64,000 nt of DNA from JADLGH01 sp964586675 (lineage in GTDB: Bacteria; Desulfobacterota_D; UBA1144; Nemesobacterales; UBA2774): NCBI GenBank assembly GCA_964586675.1, contig CAZPHQ010000001.1, positions 193,125 through 257,124 of the forward strand, given 5' to 3'. Within the stretch, counting starts at the first letter, position 1, and each line of letters begins with the position of its first letter. Under the pieces are notes generated by a model that ran no database searches, was not told where the DNA came from, and worked only from the letters and a program-made list of their open reading frames with translations. A program made the translations under genes and the position numbers. Below, piece after piece: positions 8,168-16,002 of the stretch.

Positions 8168-8969
8168 GCGATCCTCCTTCCTGTCCGCGCGCAGCCTTCA
8201 CCATCTCCACCAGCACCTTCCTCGCCTCTTCCGGAGTCCGCGCCTCTTTCAGGAATCCGATACGTCTGCTCGTCACTTCTTCGCCCGATTTGATTCGGAC
8301 GTGAAACCCGAGCCTGTCGACGGACGTCATAAGGGCCTCGTCCGCACGCAGGCCGGCGTACTTCGACGCGAGCAATATCAGCGCGTCGGCGTGGTCATCG
8401 TTCATGTGCTTTATGATACCCCGGGCGGAATCCGAAAGCGGGTCCGGCTCGGCGGCGTAGTAATCGCCGACGGTCACCCAACCCATCGCCCCGAATCCGC
8501 CGACGAAATAAAGGTCTTCTATTTCAAGCCTGTAAAAGGAGAAGTCGTCGAAATCGACCCAGTACGATGCATTACTGTATCGGGCGAGATACTGCTCCCT
8601 CACGGCCTCGCGCTCGGCATCCGGAACCCTGCTCACGCTCCCTATTAGCGTTACGCGCGACGCGTTAAGAGGCTCGCCGCCGGCGTCGGCCTGCGACACG
8701 AAAAGGCTCGCTTTGGGGTCGTTCGCTATGTTGTGCGTGTGAACGGCCATCGTGCTTATGAGAAACGTCGGCCTCCCCTTTTCGTCGAGCCCGTAGGGCA
8801 TGAGCGAGCCGAAGGGAACGCCCGGATGCTTCTTCGAAACGGTGGATAATGTGCCGGTGAGGTTTCTGTAAACGAGCGTCCTCACACGCTCGGCGTACGA
8901 AGGCTCCGGAACGGGCGGCCTTCCGTCGGAGGGCGCCCCGTCGCCGTGCTGCCTTGAAGGTTTTGTCAT
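8160..8969 (-). CDS. HugZ-like pyridoxamine-phosphate-oxidase-fold protein
   Basis: A 269-residue protein with an N-terminal split-barrel flavin/haem-binding domain (residues ~25-175) of the pyridoxamine 5'-phosphate oxidase superfamily, and a C-terminal DUF2470 domain (~180-265). This is the layout of HugZ/HutZ-type haem-utilisation proteins. The motif GAMGWVTVGDYYAAEPDP and the IIKHMNDDHADAL stretch at the start of DUF2470 are typical. It is the first gene of the minus-strand operon with DAO and LLM genes, and diverges from obgE across ~180 nt. Whether it degrades haem, as in HugZ, or uses flavin is not decided by the sequence. Confidence 0.85.
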   Translation of the reverse strand: MTKPSRQHGDGAPSDGRPPVPEPSYAERVRTLVYRNLTGTLSTVSKKHPGVPFGSLMPYGLDEKGRPTFLISTMAVHTHNIANDPKASLFVSQADAGGEPLNASRVTLIGSVSRVPDAEREAVREQYLARYSNASYWVDFDDFSFYRLEIEDLYFVGGFGAMGWVTVGDYYAAEPDPLSDSARGIIKHMNDDHADALILLASKYAGLRADEALMTSVDRLGFHVRIKSGEEVTSRRIGFLKEARTPEEARKVLVEMVKAARGQEGGSHE

Positions 8970-9149
8970 GCCGACACCGTCCAGGCCCTGTTATTCGAAT
9001 TCGATTCCATGCGCTCTTTCAATCTCCCTGGAAAGTTAAAGCGACAACAATATTTAACACATCCGACCTGATTAAATGTACACCGTTCAGCAAAATACTC
9101 TAACTGTACCCGTTCTTGGTATTGCCCCCCGGCTATGTATATTATCCCC

Positions 9150-10205
9150 ATGGTTAAATTTATAGACGAGGCGAAGATTTACGTGAGGTCCGGCGGGGGC
9201 GGCAGGGGGTGCGTCAGCTTCAGGAGGGAGAAGTACGTCCCCCGCGGCGGCCCGAACGGGGGCGACGGCGGCGACGGAGGGGACGTCTTTATAATCGCGG
9301 ACGAGAACATGGCATCCCTCCTCGACCACCGCTACAGGCAGCACTATAGAGCGAAGAGGGGCGAGCACGGAAAGGGCAAGGACATGCACGGGAAGAACGG
9401 CGAGAACCTCTACGTCCCCGTCCCGCCCGGAACGATAATCAGGGACTTCGAGACGGGCGGCGTGATCGGCGACCTCACGGAGAACGGCGAGACGCTCCTC
9501 GTCGCCAGGGGCGGCCGCGGCGGAAAGGGCAACGCCCGGTTCGCCACATCGACGAACCAGGCCCCGAAGCACGCCGAGCCCGGCGGCGAGCCCGAGGAGA
9601 AGACTCTGCTTTTAGAGCTGAAGCTCCTGGCAGACGTCGGCATAATCGGATTCCCGAACGCCGGGAAATCGACGCTAATATCGAGAATTTCCGCCGCGCG
9701 CCCGAAGGTAGCGGATTATCCGTTCACGACACTCGTGCCGAATCTCGGCGTCGTCAGCTACGTCGATGGAAAAACGTTCGTCGTCGCCGACATCCCTGGC
9801 ATAATCGAAGGCGCGCACGAGGGTGCGGGCCTCGGGCTCCAGTTCCTCCGGCACGTCGAGAGGACGAAGCTCCTTATTCACGTGCTCGACCTCTCGCCCG
9901 TAACGGGACGCGACCCGATAGACGACTTCGAGACCTTAAACCGTGAGCTCGAATCCTACAGCACCGATCTTTTTGAGAAGCCGCAGATAGTCGCGCCGAA
10001 TAAAATAGACATCACCGAATCGAGAAAGAAGCTCGAAGAGGTAAGGGAATATTTCGAAAGGAGGGGAATACCGATATTTCCAATATCCGGCGCGACGGGC
10101 GAAGGCTTGAAGGAGCTTATCCGCGAGACCGGGAAGAGTATCGAAGAGCTAAAACAATCGCAGGAGCCTGCAATCGGGATTGAAGAGTGGCAGGAGCTTG
10201 AATGA
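9150..10205 (+). CDS. obgE: GTPase Obg
   Basis: Obg-family GTPase (351 residues), needed for late assembly of the 50S subunit and linked to stress signalling. It has the Gly-rich Obg domain (residues 1-158, with GGGGRGCVSFRREK and PRGGPNGGDGGDGGDV), then the G domain with G1 GFPNAGKST near 167-175, G3 DIPGII and G4 NKID. There is no C-terminal OCT domain, which is common outside Firmicutes. The start at 9150 (MVKFIDEAKI) is chosen by family alignment; an upstream ATG at 9135 is in frame but adds atypical residues. Neither start has a clear ribosome-binding site. Confidence 0.95.
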   Translation: MVKFIDEAKIYVRSGGGGRGCVSFRREKYVPRGGPNGGDGGDGGDVFIIADENMASLLDHRYRQHYRAKRGEHGKGKDMHGKNGENLYVPVPPGTIIRDFETGGVIGDLTENGETLLVARGGRGGKGNARFATSTNQAPKHAEPGGEPEEKTLLLELKLLADVGIIGFPNAGKSTLISRISAARPKVADYPFTTLVPNLGVVSYVDGKTFVVADIPGIIEGAHEGAGLGLQFLRHVERTKLLIHVLDLSPVTGRDPIDDFETLNRELESYSTDLFEKPQIVAPNKIDITESRKKLEEVREYFERRGIPIFPISGATGEGLKELIRETGKSIEELKQSQEPAIGIEEWQELE

Positions 10206-10207
10206 AA

Positions 10208-10230
10208 AACGACCGGAATATCCGGCCGTT
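10208..10230. terminator. Bidirectional terminator hairpin
   Basis: Two 10-nt arms (10208-10217 and 10221-10230) can pair around an ATA loop with one G-U pair. The hairpin is flanked by A-rich sequence on the left and T-rich sequence on the right, so it can stop transcription of obgE (plus) and of the multicopper oxidase gene (minus), which converge here with 39 nt between their ends. Confidence 0.75.
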
Positions 10231-10244
10231 TCCCGATAATATTT

Positions 10245-11714
10245 CTATTCCGGATCGGGCGGGCACGTTCCCGGCAGGCATGCCTGGAATACAGCCATCA
10301 TGCCGTTGTCCTCATGCTCGCCTATGTGGCAGTGGTAAACCGCCTTCCCCTCGATGATCGGGTTTCTGAAATCTATAACGACCACTACCTCTCCGGGGCC
10401 TTCGAAATTCGGATCCTGGCCCTCGTATGGAAGGTTCACGGTATCCTGGCTCCCTATGAACGGCTGTGGGACGCCGTTGACCTCGCAGACCTGAAAGTCC
10501 GTAAGGTGTATATGAAATACGTGAAGCTCTCCGGATGTGTTCTGTATCGTCCACCTTTCGAGCCCGCCGATCTCGACGACTGTATCTACGCGCGTCGGAT
10601 CGAATTCCTGGCCGTTTATGAAGAAAGTATCTCCGTTGGCTGTCTCGGAAAATACGAATTCACGCTCCCTCTGGACGGGCATCTCGCAGAGGTTCTCGAC
10701 GACAGGGAAGTCGTCCTGCGGTATCGGGAGCTCAATCGGGTCTTCCACGGGATCGCCTTCGACTACCATCGTCAAAAGCGTTGCGCCGCCGTACTGGTCG
10801 CCCTGCGGGCCGGTGTTGAATTTCTTCGCGCGAAGCCTGTATACTCCCGGCTCGCCGCCCTGAACGAGCACTCCCGCGCGGGAGCTCGTCGGGAGGAGAA
10901 GGTCCGTATATTCCACGGTCTGGTTCCGCCTGTTGCCGTCTCTCTCTATTTCGTAGAACGTGTGTCCTTCGAGCTCGAGGTCGTAATAAAGATCGGCCCC
11001 GATGTTCATGAGCGTCCAGAACTGCGTCTCCCCGGGCCTTATGGTGAGCACGGGATTGGTCTGACCGTTGACGGTGAAGTTCGTCGGGGAGCTCGGATCT
11101 ATGCCGTCCGGCGGAGGAAACTGGCCGTTCCGTATCTCGACATCCTTAAGGTACATGATCTGCTGCTTTATGCCCTCTAGCTGCGGGAATGGCTCGAGCA
11201 CACCCTCCACAAGCAGGCCGCCCGACATGCCGCCCATGATCTGCTCTTCCGTGAGGCTGTAGAGGTGCGGATGGTAGTAGAACATCCCCTGGGGATGGTC
11301 TTCGGGAATATCTATGACATAATCGAAGCTGCTCGAAGGGGTTATCATGATGAATATGTCGTCAGACGGGCTCAGCGGGCTGATGTTCATCCCGTGATAA
11401 TGCATGTTGGTCATCTGATCTATGGTGTTGTTCACGCGGAGGCGTATCGTGTCGCCCCTTCTCACGCTGAGGACAGGGGGAACGAAAGTCCCGTTGTAGG
11501 TGGCGCTGACGAAGCTCTTTCCGTTTACTTGGTTCTCTGAAAATACGACGTCGAAAACTTCCTCGATGACGCCGTTCTGGCTGTGAATTATCACGGGATT
11601 GACGAACGTTTCCCGTTCCGGCTTCTTCTTTTTATCGCTGCAGCCACCGGTGGACAGAACCGAAACAAGGATCAATAGAGAAAGACCGGCAATAATTCTG
11701 GAAAGTCCCTTCAT
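10245..11714 (-). CDS. Multicopper oxidase (probable lipoprotein)
   Basis: A 489-residue exported multicopper oxidase. The N-terminus has a signal peptide ending near TGGC with Cys25, so it is probably a lipoprotein, though the lipobox is not canonical. All four copper-ligand motifs are present: HYHGMN (~105-110), YYHPH (~146-150), HVFHIHL, and the C-terminal YHCHIGEHEDNGM (~460-472) with the type-1 copper Cys, His and axial Met. These bind one type-1 and a trinuclear copper site and couple substrate oxidation to O2 reduction. It is preceded on the same strand by SCO1, so copper delivery and use are encoded together. GGGAGGATAC precedes the ATG. The substrate is unknown; Cu(I), Mn(II) and phenols are possibilities. 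Confidence 0.93.
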   Translation of the reverse strand: MKGLSRIIAGLSLLILVSVLSTGGCSDKKKKPERETFVNPVIIHSQNGVIEEVFDVVFSENQVNGKSFVSATYNGTFVPPVLSVRRGDTIRLRVNNTIDQMTNMHYHGMNISPLSPSDDIFIMITPSSSFDYVIDIPEDHPQGMFYYHPHLYSLTEEQIMGGMSGGLLVEGVLEPFPQLEGIKQQIMYLKDVEIRNGQFPPPDGIDPSSPTNFTVNGQTNPVLTIRPGETQFWTLMNIGADLYYDLELEGHTFYEIERDGNRRNQTVEYTDLLLPTSSRAGVLVQGGEPGVYRLRAKKFNTGPQGDQYGGATLLTMVVEGDPVEDPIELPIPQDDFPVVENLCEMPVQREREFVFSETANGDTFFINGQEFDPTRVDTVVEIGGLERWTIQNTSGELHVFHIHLTDFQVCEVNGVPQPFIGSQDTVNLPYEGQDPNFEGPGEVVVVIDFRNPIIEGKAVYHCHIGEHEDNGMMAVFQACLPGTCPPDPE

Positions 11715-11761
11715 GTATCCTCCCTACACGCGGCATACAGAATACATTGCATTGTAGCATT

Positions 11762-11782
11762 GTAGATTCTTTTTCAATCTAC
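11762..11782 (-). other. Intergenic hairpin between SCO1 and multicopper oxidase genes
   Basis: Two perfect 7-nt arms (11762-11768 and 11776-11782) flank a 7-nt purine-rich loop (GAAAAAG on the minus strand). The structure overlaps the SCO1 stop codon and lies ~50 nt before the oxidase start. It lacks a clean U-tract after the stem, so it is more likely an mRNA stability or attenuation element than a full terminator. Confidence 0.4.
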
Positions 11783-12399
11783 TGCAATAGTTTGCGAATA
11801 TCGGATGTAATACCTTCGACGTCAAGCTTGTAGTGCGGATATGAAAGGACGAGATTGCCGTCCCTGTTTATGAGGTGAACGGTGTTCGTGTGGGTCATCA
11901 GGTAGCGGTCCCAGGTGTCCGTTTCGCTCCTCCCGTAGACCGCCTCGTGCTTCACGATGGTAACGTTGTAGTCGGAGGCCACCTTGTCTATTTCGGCGCG
12001 TGTCCCCGTGACGCCTGTAAATTTCCCGTTGAAAAACGGGACGTACGACTTGAGCCTCTCGGGGGTGTCCCTCTCCGGATCGACAGTCACGAACAGGACC
12101 CGGACATCGTCCGCGTCCCCGCCGAGCCTCTCCATGACCTTCGAAAGCTTGGCGAGAGTCGTGGGGCAGACGTCCGGGCAGTTGGTGTAACCCCAGGCCA
12201 TGAGCACGATTTTATCCTGGAGATCGTCGAGGGTTATGGGGTTTCCGTCGTGGTCCGTGAGAGAAAATCCGGGCGCGTGCACCTGATATGCATTCCCGAA
12301 ATACGTTTTGGAGCTGTATTTCGGGTAGTAATATGCGAAAAACCCCCATCCGGAGGCGGCGGCCAGAAACAGTATCGCTATCAGTATGTTTTTCTTCAT
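11779..12399 (-). CDS. SCO1/SenC family copper chaperone
   Basis: A 206-residue membrane-anchored thioredoxin-fold protein of the SCO family, which delivers copper to the CuA site of cytochrome oxidase or handles copper redox in the periplasm. One N-terminal membrane helix (residues 5-22) anchors it. The copper ligands are visible: Cys74 and Cys78 in NCPDVCP and His170 in LMTHTNT. It precedes the multicopper oxidase gene by 64 nt on the same strand, so the pair is probably co-transcribed. With no cytochrome oxidase genes here, loading the neighbouring oxidase is a reasonable inference. Confidence 0.93.
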   Translation of the reverse strand: MKKNILIAILFLAAASGWGFFAYYYPKYSSKTYFGNAYQVHAPGFSLTDHDGNPITLDDLQDKIVLMAWGYTNCPDVCPTTLAKLSKVMERLGGDADDVRVLFVTVDPERDTPERLKSYVPFFNGKFTGVTGTRAEIDKVASDYNVTIVKHEAVYGRSETDTWDRYLMTHTNTVHLINRDGNLVLSYPHYKLDVEGITSDIRKLLQ

Positions 12400-12502
12400 T
12401 TAAATCGCTGCGTCGCCAGATAATTATAACAGCGAACGCGCTTGTTTAGAGTGTGCAATTTCGCTGTGGCAGTATGGACGGTTTTATATTAAACTTATAC
12501 TC

Positions 12503-12931
12503 ATGAAGCGCTTCAGCGCCGGAGTCGCAATAACCCTGTTTCTGGTCCTGACGGTTTTCGCCATGGGACGGGGCGCATACTCGCAGGACGCCTTCGATTA
12601 CAACAGCAATCAGGTCCTTCATCCCGAGTGGTTCATTAAAATGACGGACTGGTCGTTCTACACGGCGGCGCGAGTGGCGATACTTAGCTCGGTTACCATA
12701 GAAAACACCTCGGACGTCACATATAAGGATGTACAGGTTAAGCTCCTTTACACATCCTATCCCTCGCCTGTTTCGGGGATAATCGCTACGAGCACCGCGA
12801 CCCTTCCAGTGACGCTTCCGCCTAAGAGTAAAGCGACGTACCTTAAAGGCGGCCAGACGGTCGGCGCGGGACAGCAGAGTTATAAACTGAGCGATATAGT
12901 CGTATTATCGGCGACAGCCGTAAAAAACTAA
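12503..12931 (+). CDS. Exported hypothetical protein
   Basis: I do not recognise the family of this 142-residue protein. It has a clear signal peptide (residues 1-28, cut near AYSQ). The rest reads as a beta-sandwich: the segment SVTIENTSDVTYKDVQVKLLY and the PLPPKSKATYLKGG-like stretch resemble FxLYD-type periplasmic domains in which a strand 'V-x-N-T-S' precedes a 'Y-K-D-V-x-V' strand. No catalytic residues are seen. There is no ribosome-binding site before the ATG. It heads a run of four small secreted or unknown genes on the plus strand. Confidence 0.7.
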   Translation: MKRFSAGVAITLFLVLTVFAMGRGAYSQDAFDYNSNQVLHPEWFIKMTDWSFYTAARVAILSSVTIENTSDVTYKDVQVKLLYTSYPSPVSGIIATSTATLPVTLPPKSKATYLKGGQTVGAGQQSYKLSDIVVLSATAVKN

Positions 12932-12970
12932 GCACGGGCGGATAGAAGACCCTTGCCGGCGGAGAAAGAG

Positions 12971-13612
12971 ATGAAACGGATAACGGTGGCGATTTTATTT
13001 TTCATTCCGATGGCCCTTGTGCTAACAGCAGAGGACGGGCGGTCGGATCCTGAATACCAGGAATACTATGAGACGGCGCAGTACGATCCCGAGGACATAG
13101 CCCCGCCTCCCGTACCCGACACGCCCGAAGCGCCCGGCCCGGGAGACATACAGGACGACGCCCTTTCGCCCGACAGCGTTATACAGGACCCGGACCCTCC
13201 CATAGACCAGACGGAGCCTTATATGATCGAGCCCGAAGACGAGCAGGGCGAAGACGGGCAATACTATCCCGACGCGGGATGGGACGAGGAATATCAGGAG
13301 GAATATTCCAGCGACGAGTCGCTCTTTCTCGTCGAGCAGGAAGACCCGCTCGTAGACAGGGAATATCCATTGGTTGAAAGCCCGGACTATCCGCTTCAGC
13401 ACCCATATCCGCTCGTAGCGCAGGAAGACCCGCTCGTCGATATGCCTTATCCCCTTGTGGCGCAGGAAAATCCCCTCGTAAGGCAGCCGGCCCCGCTCGT
13501 CGAAAAGCCCTACCCTCTCGTCCAGAGGCCCGCGCCTGTTGTCCCGCAGCAAAAGCCGCTCGTCAATATGCCGCGCCCTCTCGTAAAAATGCCCGACCCG
13601 CTTGTCAGGTAA
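12971..13612 (+). CDS. Exported acidic Pro-rich protein with PLV heptad repeats
   Basis: A 213-residue exported protein of unknown function. The ATG at 12971 is preceded by GGCGGAGAAAGAG; the frame is open to a TTG at 12953, which is less likely. After a signal peptide (~1-24) come an acidic Pro/Tyr/Asp-rich region (~25-120) and a C-terminal array of about 13 seven-residue units, most ending in Pro-Leu-Val. Charge shifts along the repeats from acidic (EDPLVDR) to basic (PRPLVKM). The N-terminal part shares the pattern QYD-x-x-DIAPP-x-x-PD-x-P with the next gene, so the two are relatives. A cell-wall or surface linker is a reasonable guess, nothing more. Confidence 0.75.
   Translation: MKRITVAILFFIPMALVLTAEDGRSDPEYQEYYETAQYDPEDIAPPPVPDTPEAPGPGDIQDDALSPDSVIQDPDPPIDQTEPYMIEPEDEQGEDGQYYPDAGWDEEYQEEYSSDESLFLVEQEDPLVDREYPLVESPDYPLQHPYPLVAQEDPLVDMPYPLVAQENPLVRQPAPLVEKPYPLVQRPAPVVPQQKPLVNMPRPLVKMPDPLVR
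13340..13609 (+). repeat. Tandem 21-bp (7-residue) coding repeats, ~13 units
   Basis: The 3' half of the preceding gene consists of about 13 degenerate 21-bp units encoding x-x-P-L-V-x-x. Eleven units keep Pro-Leu-Val; one has PLQ and one PVV. The phase slips by one residue at the PLQ unit and then returns. Codons vary between units (CTC GTA, CTC GTC, CTT GTG), which argues for an old repeat held by protein-level selection rather than a recent DNA duplication. Confidence 0.85.
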
Positions 13613-13633
13613 TACCCGCGTAAGGAAAGTGGA

Positions 13634-13966
13634 ATGCATAAAAATAAAGAAATCCTGAAAACATTTTTTCACGTTTTGCTCCTAGCGGGTTTCACCGGCG
13701 CTGTGGCAATGCTTCCTGAGCCCTCGTTCGCGGGCGAGAGGCCGCTGGTTCAGTATGACGATACGGACATAGCGCCTCCGATGCCGGATGCGCCAGACAC
13801 GCCGGACGGGGGCGATCCCCTTTTCGAAGATCCCGATACCGATACAGAGGTTCCCGACCCGTTCGCCGACGATCTAAATCCAGACTCTCCCGATGCTGAC
13901 GGCCTCCCGCTGGAAGACGATGCCGGGGACGACACAGAGCCCGTCAGCCCGCCCATCACGGATTAG
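13634..13966 (+). CDS. Exported Asp/Pro-rich protein, relative of the upstream PLV protein
   Basis: A 110-residue exported protein of unknown function. A signal peptide (~1-32, cut near SFA) is followed by GERPLVQYDDTDIAPPMPD, which matches both the PLV repeat and the QYD-DIAPP segment of the protein encoded 21 nt upstream. The rest is an acidic, low-complexity Asp/Pro/Glu tail with no predicted fold. Strong similarity of the conserved segment and adjacency point to tandem duplication followed by loss of the repeats here or gain of them upstream. Confidence 0.7.
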   Translation: MHKNKEILKTFFHVLLLAGFTGAVAMLPEPSFAGERPLVQYDDTDIAPPMPDAPDTPDGGDPLFEDPDTDTEVPDPFADDLNPDSPDADGLPLEDDAGDDTEPVSPPITD

Positions 13967-14033
13967 TATCTTTCATTAAAACGTGTTAAATTCTCTCTAC
14001 CAAAAAGCGAGCCGCACAAGGAGGCATGGGTTT

Positions 14034-14381
14034 ATGCTATTCGACAGGAAAATCGACTTCTCCGAAAATAAAGAGCAGGAATGGGAGCTCCTCAAATCCA
14101 AGATAGGCACGGGCCTCGAGCTTCCACTCCCCGATTCCGAGCGCTGGTTCCTGGCGACCGTGGACGGGGACGACATAGTTATAGAGAGCGCGAAGGCCAA
14201 TGTCCGCCCGCTGATGATCTACGACCCGATAAAGATAAATTTCGAGGAATTCAGCATAGTCGCCTCGCACTACAACAGCTTCCTCGAGCTCCAGGTGCGC
14301 ACCATGAGCGACACGCATGAAGTGAAGGACAAGGTCAAGAACCTGAGATTCGTTTTCATGCTGATCTATCATCTCCTGTAA
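14034..14381 (+). CDS. Hypothetical protein
   Basis: I do not recognise this 115-residue cytoplasmic protein. The ATG at 14034 is chosen because AAGGAGG ends nine bases upstream; a GTG at 13983 is in frame but has no such signal. It reads as a small alpha/beta protein: an N-terminal FDRKIDF strand, a Glu/Lys-rich helix, a strand pair around ERWFLATVDGDDIVIES, and a C-terminal helix. There is no signal peptide or membrane helix. It sits between secreted-protein genes and the broken DinB gene. Confidence 0.65.
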   Translation: MLFDRKIDFSENKEQEWELLKSKIGTGLELPLPDSERWFLATVDGDDIVIESAKANVRPLMIYDPIKINFEEFSIVASHYNSFLELQVRTMSDTHEVKDKVKNLRFVFMLIYHLL

Positions 14382-14437
14382 GCCCCGGTAGCGAGCCCGC
14401 TCTTTAAACTGCGGGAGAATTTCAAAGGAGGCGCTCC

Positions 14438-14942
14438 ATGTTTCCCCGGGATTACTACGAGCTCATGGCCGAATATAACGCATGGATGGACGGGAAGATT
14501 TATGAAAAATGCGCCGCCATCCCCGACGCCGACAGGAGAAAGGACATGGGCGCTTTCTTTAAATCGATACACGGCACGCTGAACACATCTACTACGGCGA
14601 CATATCCTGGATCGAAAGGCTCCGGGACGGTACCTACACCCCGAGGCGGATAGGGGTCGATTTTTTCGGCGATTTCGACGAGCTCAGGGCCGCGCAGGAA
14701 AAGCTGGATAATGAAATACTGGACTGGGCACGGTCGCTGACCCCTGAATACCTGAACGCGGATTACTCTTACCTCAGCAACGTCGACAAAAAAGAAAGGA
14801 CGCTCCCGAGATGGATGCTCGCCGTCAATCTCTTTAACCACCAGACTCATCACAGGGGCCAGACAACTACCCCATGAAGCAGCTCGGCGTCGACCCGGGG
14901 ACGACCGACATCCCCTGGCTCCCCTGCCTCCAGGACAAATAG
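14438..14942 (+). pseudogene. DinB family protein, broken by two frameshifts
   Basis: Three consecutive frames together encode one full DinB-family protein of ~169 residues, a four-helix metal-binding fold typical of bacillithiol- and mycothiol-dependent enzymes. Frame 1 runs from 14438 to about 14584 and includes YYELMAEYNAWMDGKIYE and FFKSIHGTLN. One base is missing there, and frame 2 continues with HIYYGDISWIERL through to NHQTHHRGQTTTP, ending at a TGA (14875). A second missing base near 14871 moves the frame to MKQLGVDPGTTDIPWLP, ending at 14942. The metal-ligand His positions (TLNH, and HQTHH) are intact across frames. Two single-base losses mean a pseudogene or sequencing errors. Confidence 0.85.
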
Positions 14943-15033
14943 AGCAAATCGTTTTTTAACATCCGCTTAACGGGCTCTTAACTTTTTTTAAATATCTTAA
15001 CGGTTTAACAAAACATGTCAGGAGAGCGTATAC

Positions 15034-15732
15034 ATGAAACGCCAGCTGAGAACGGTTCTCCCCGCAGTCCTCATACTTTTCGCCGCGGCGCTGCCCGCTA
15101 CGGCACAGACCGAAGGGTTTAACGTTAAGTCCACGGTTCAGAAAATTTCCGATAACGCGTCGGGCTTTTTAAACGGGATTATAGCCGGGGGCAAGAAGGA
15201 CCCCGCTCAATCCCTTCCGAAAGAGCTCGTATGCGCGGCCGATTGTTATATCGTCGTTCCGTCGATCTCTCCCGTGCCCGGCAGGGACGATTTCGCCGGC
15301 ACCGGGCTTCTCACCTGCCGCGCTTCCGGCGGAGGCAAATCGGCGCCGCCCATCTTTTACCATATAACAAATGTCGAATCCTTCGGGGAAACCGGCGGGG
15401 GGATAGTCATATTCGTGACGGACAAGGCCGGGGTCAAATCCGTCCTCGGGGACCAGCTCCAGCTGAACGCCGCCAACTCGGGCGCGGGCAGCGTCGGAGA
15501 GAAAAGCACAGGGGAGGAGAAATCATTCGTCGCGTATGTATTGCCGTCGGGCGGCGCTCTCGGCGGCTTCGACCCTTCGGGCAGCACGCTTGTTTACGCG
15601 AGCGGGGATACCTTCAACGCCTACCAGCAGGAGCTCGATCCCGTTGACATAATGCTGTTCGGTATAGACGTTCCGCCGGCTTTAAGGGGATTCGCCGCTT
15701 CGGTAGAGGAATTGACGAAAGGGTGCAAGTAG
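15034..15732 (+). CDS. Exported SYLF (Ysc84)-like domain protein
   Basis: A 232-residue exported protein. A signal peptide (1-25, cut after ATAQ) precedes a domain that follows the SYLF/Ysc84 pattern of lipid-binding proteins: a YIVVPSISPV strand, GTGLLTCR where the family has G-x-G-v-L-x-x-R, SAPPIFYHI where it has the W-S-x-P-x-F strand, repeated Gly-rich turns, and a late GALGGFDPSGSTL strand with Y-x-x-x-L after it. Two Cys pairs near residues 67-71 and 92 could form disulfides. GGAGAGCGTATAC precedes the start. The assignment rests on pattern recognition and is moderate in strength. Confidence 0.65.
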   Translation: MKRQLRTVLPAVLILFAAALPATAQTEGFNVKSTVQKISDNASGFLNGIIAGGKKDPAQSLPKELVCAADCYIVVPSISPVPGRDDFAGTGLLTCRASGGGKSAPPIFYHITNVESFGETGGGIVIFVTDKAGVKSVLGDQLQLNAANSGAGSVGEKSTGEEKSFVAYVLPSGGALGGFDPSGSTLVYASGDTFNAYQQELDPVDIMLFGIDVPPALRGFAASVEELTKGCK

Positions 15733-15776
15733 TCGGCTTCAAAGCCTGTGCCGACGAATTTTGGGGCCGGCCGCGA

Positions 15777-15980
15777 TCATTCGAAATAGCAGGTCCCCAT
15801 TCCGTCCTCTTCCTCAAAGGTCGCCTGGCAGTAGCAGACACCTATCTCACCGCAGTCGTAGGACGTGTTACATTTCTTCCCCTTGTTGCAGTCATCGCAG
15901 ACTACGGGCTTGGTGCCGACATACAAACCTACAAAGCCCACGGCTGCGGCTATCACGAACGCAAGGATTAATTTTCTCAC
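15777..15980 (-). CDS. Small Cys-rich exported protein
   Basis: A 67-residue protein starting at GTG (15980), supported by AAGGAGATTCTC upstream. It has one N-terminal hydrophobic segment (4-22) that is a signal peptide or anchor, then a short domain with seven Cys residues (CDDC, KKC, YDC, CYC, GTC) and an acidic end. The Cys spacing suggests a disulfide knot or metal site in the periplasm. I do not recognise a family. It lies 22 nt downstream of the Cys-rich sorting-tail protein on the same strand and may be co-transcribed with it. Confidence 0.65.
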   Translation of the reverse strand: MRKLILAFVIAAAVGFVGLYVGTKPVVCDDCNKGKKCNTSYDCGEIGVCYCQATFEEEDGMGTCYFE

Positions 15981-16002
15981 GAGAATCTCCTTCGAAAATA
16001 CC

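Noticed and set aside
7283..8293. Plus-strand frame of 336 codons opposite the D-amino-acid oxidase gene
   Set aside because: Antisense shadow of a gene with diagnostic DAO motifs.
12953..12970. TTG start for the PLV-repeat protein
   Set aside because: The ATG at 12971 has a good ribosome-binding site and begins a clean signal peptide.
13340..13609. CRISPR-like array in the 21-bp repeats
   Set aside because: Units are contiguous, have no unique spacers and are in frame with a coding sequence; they are protein repeats.
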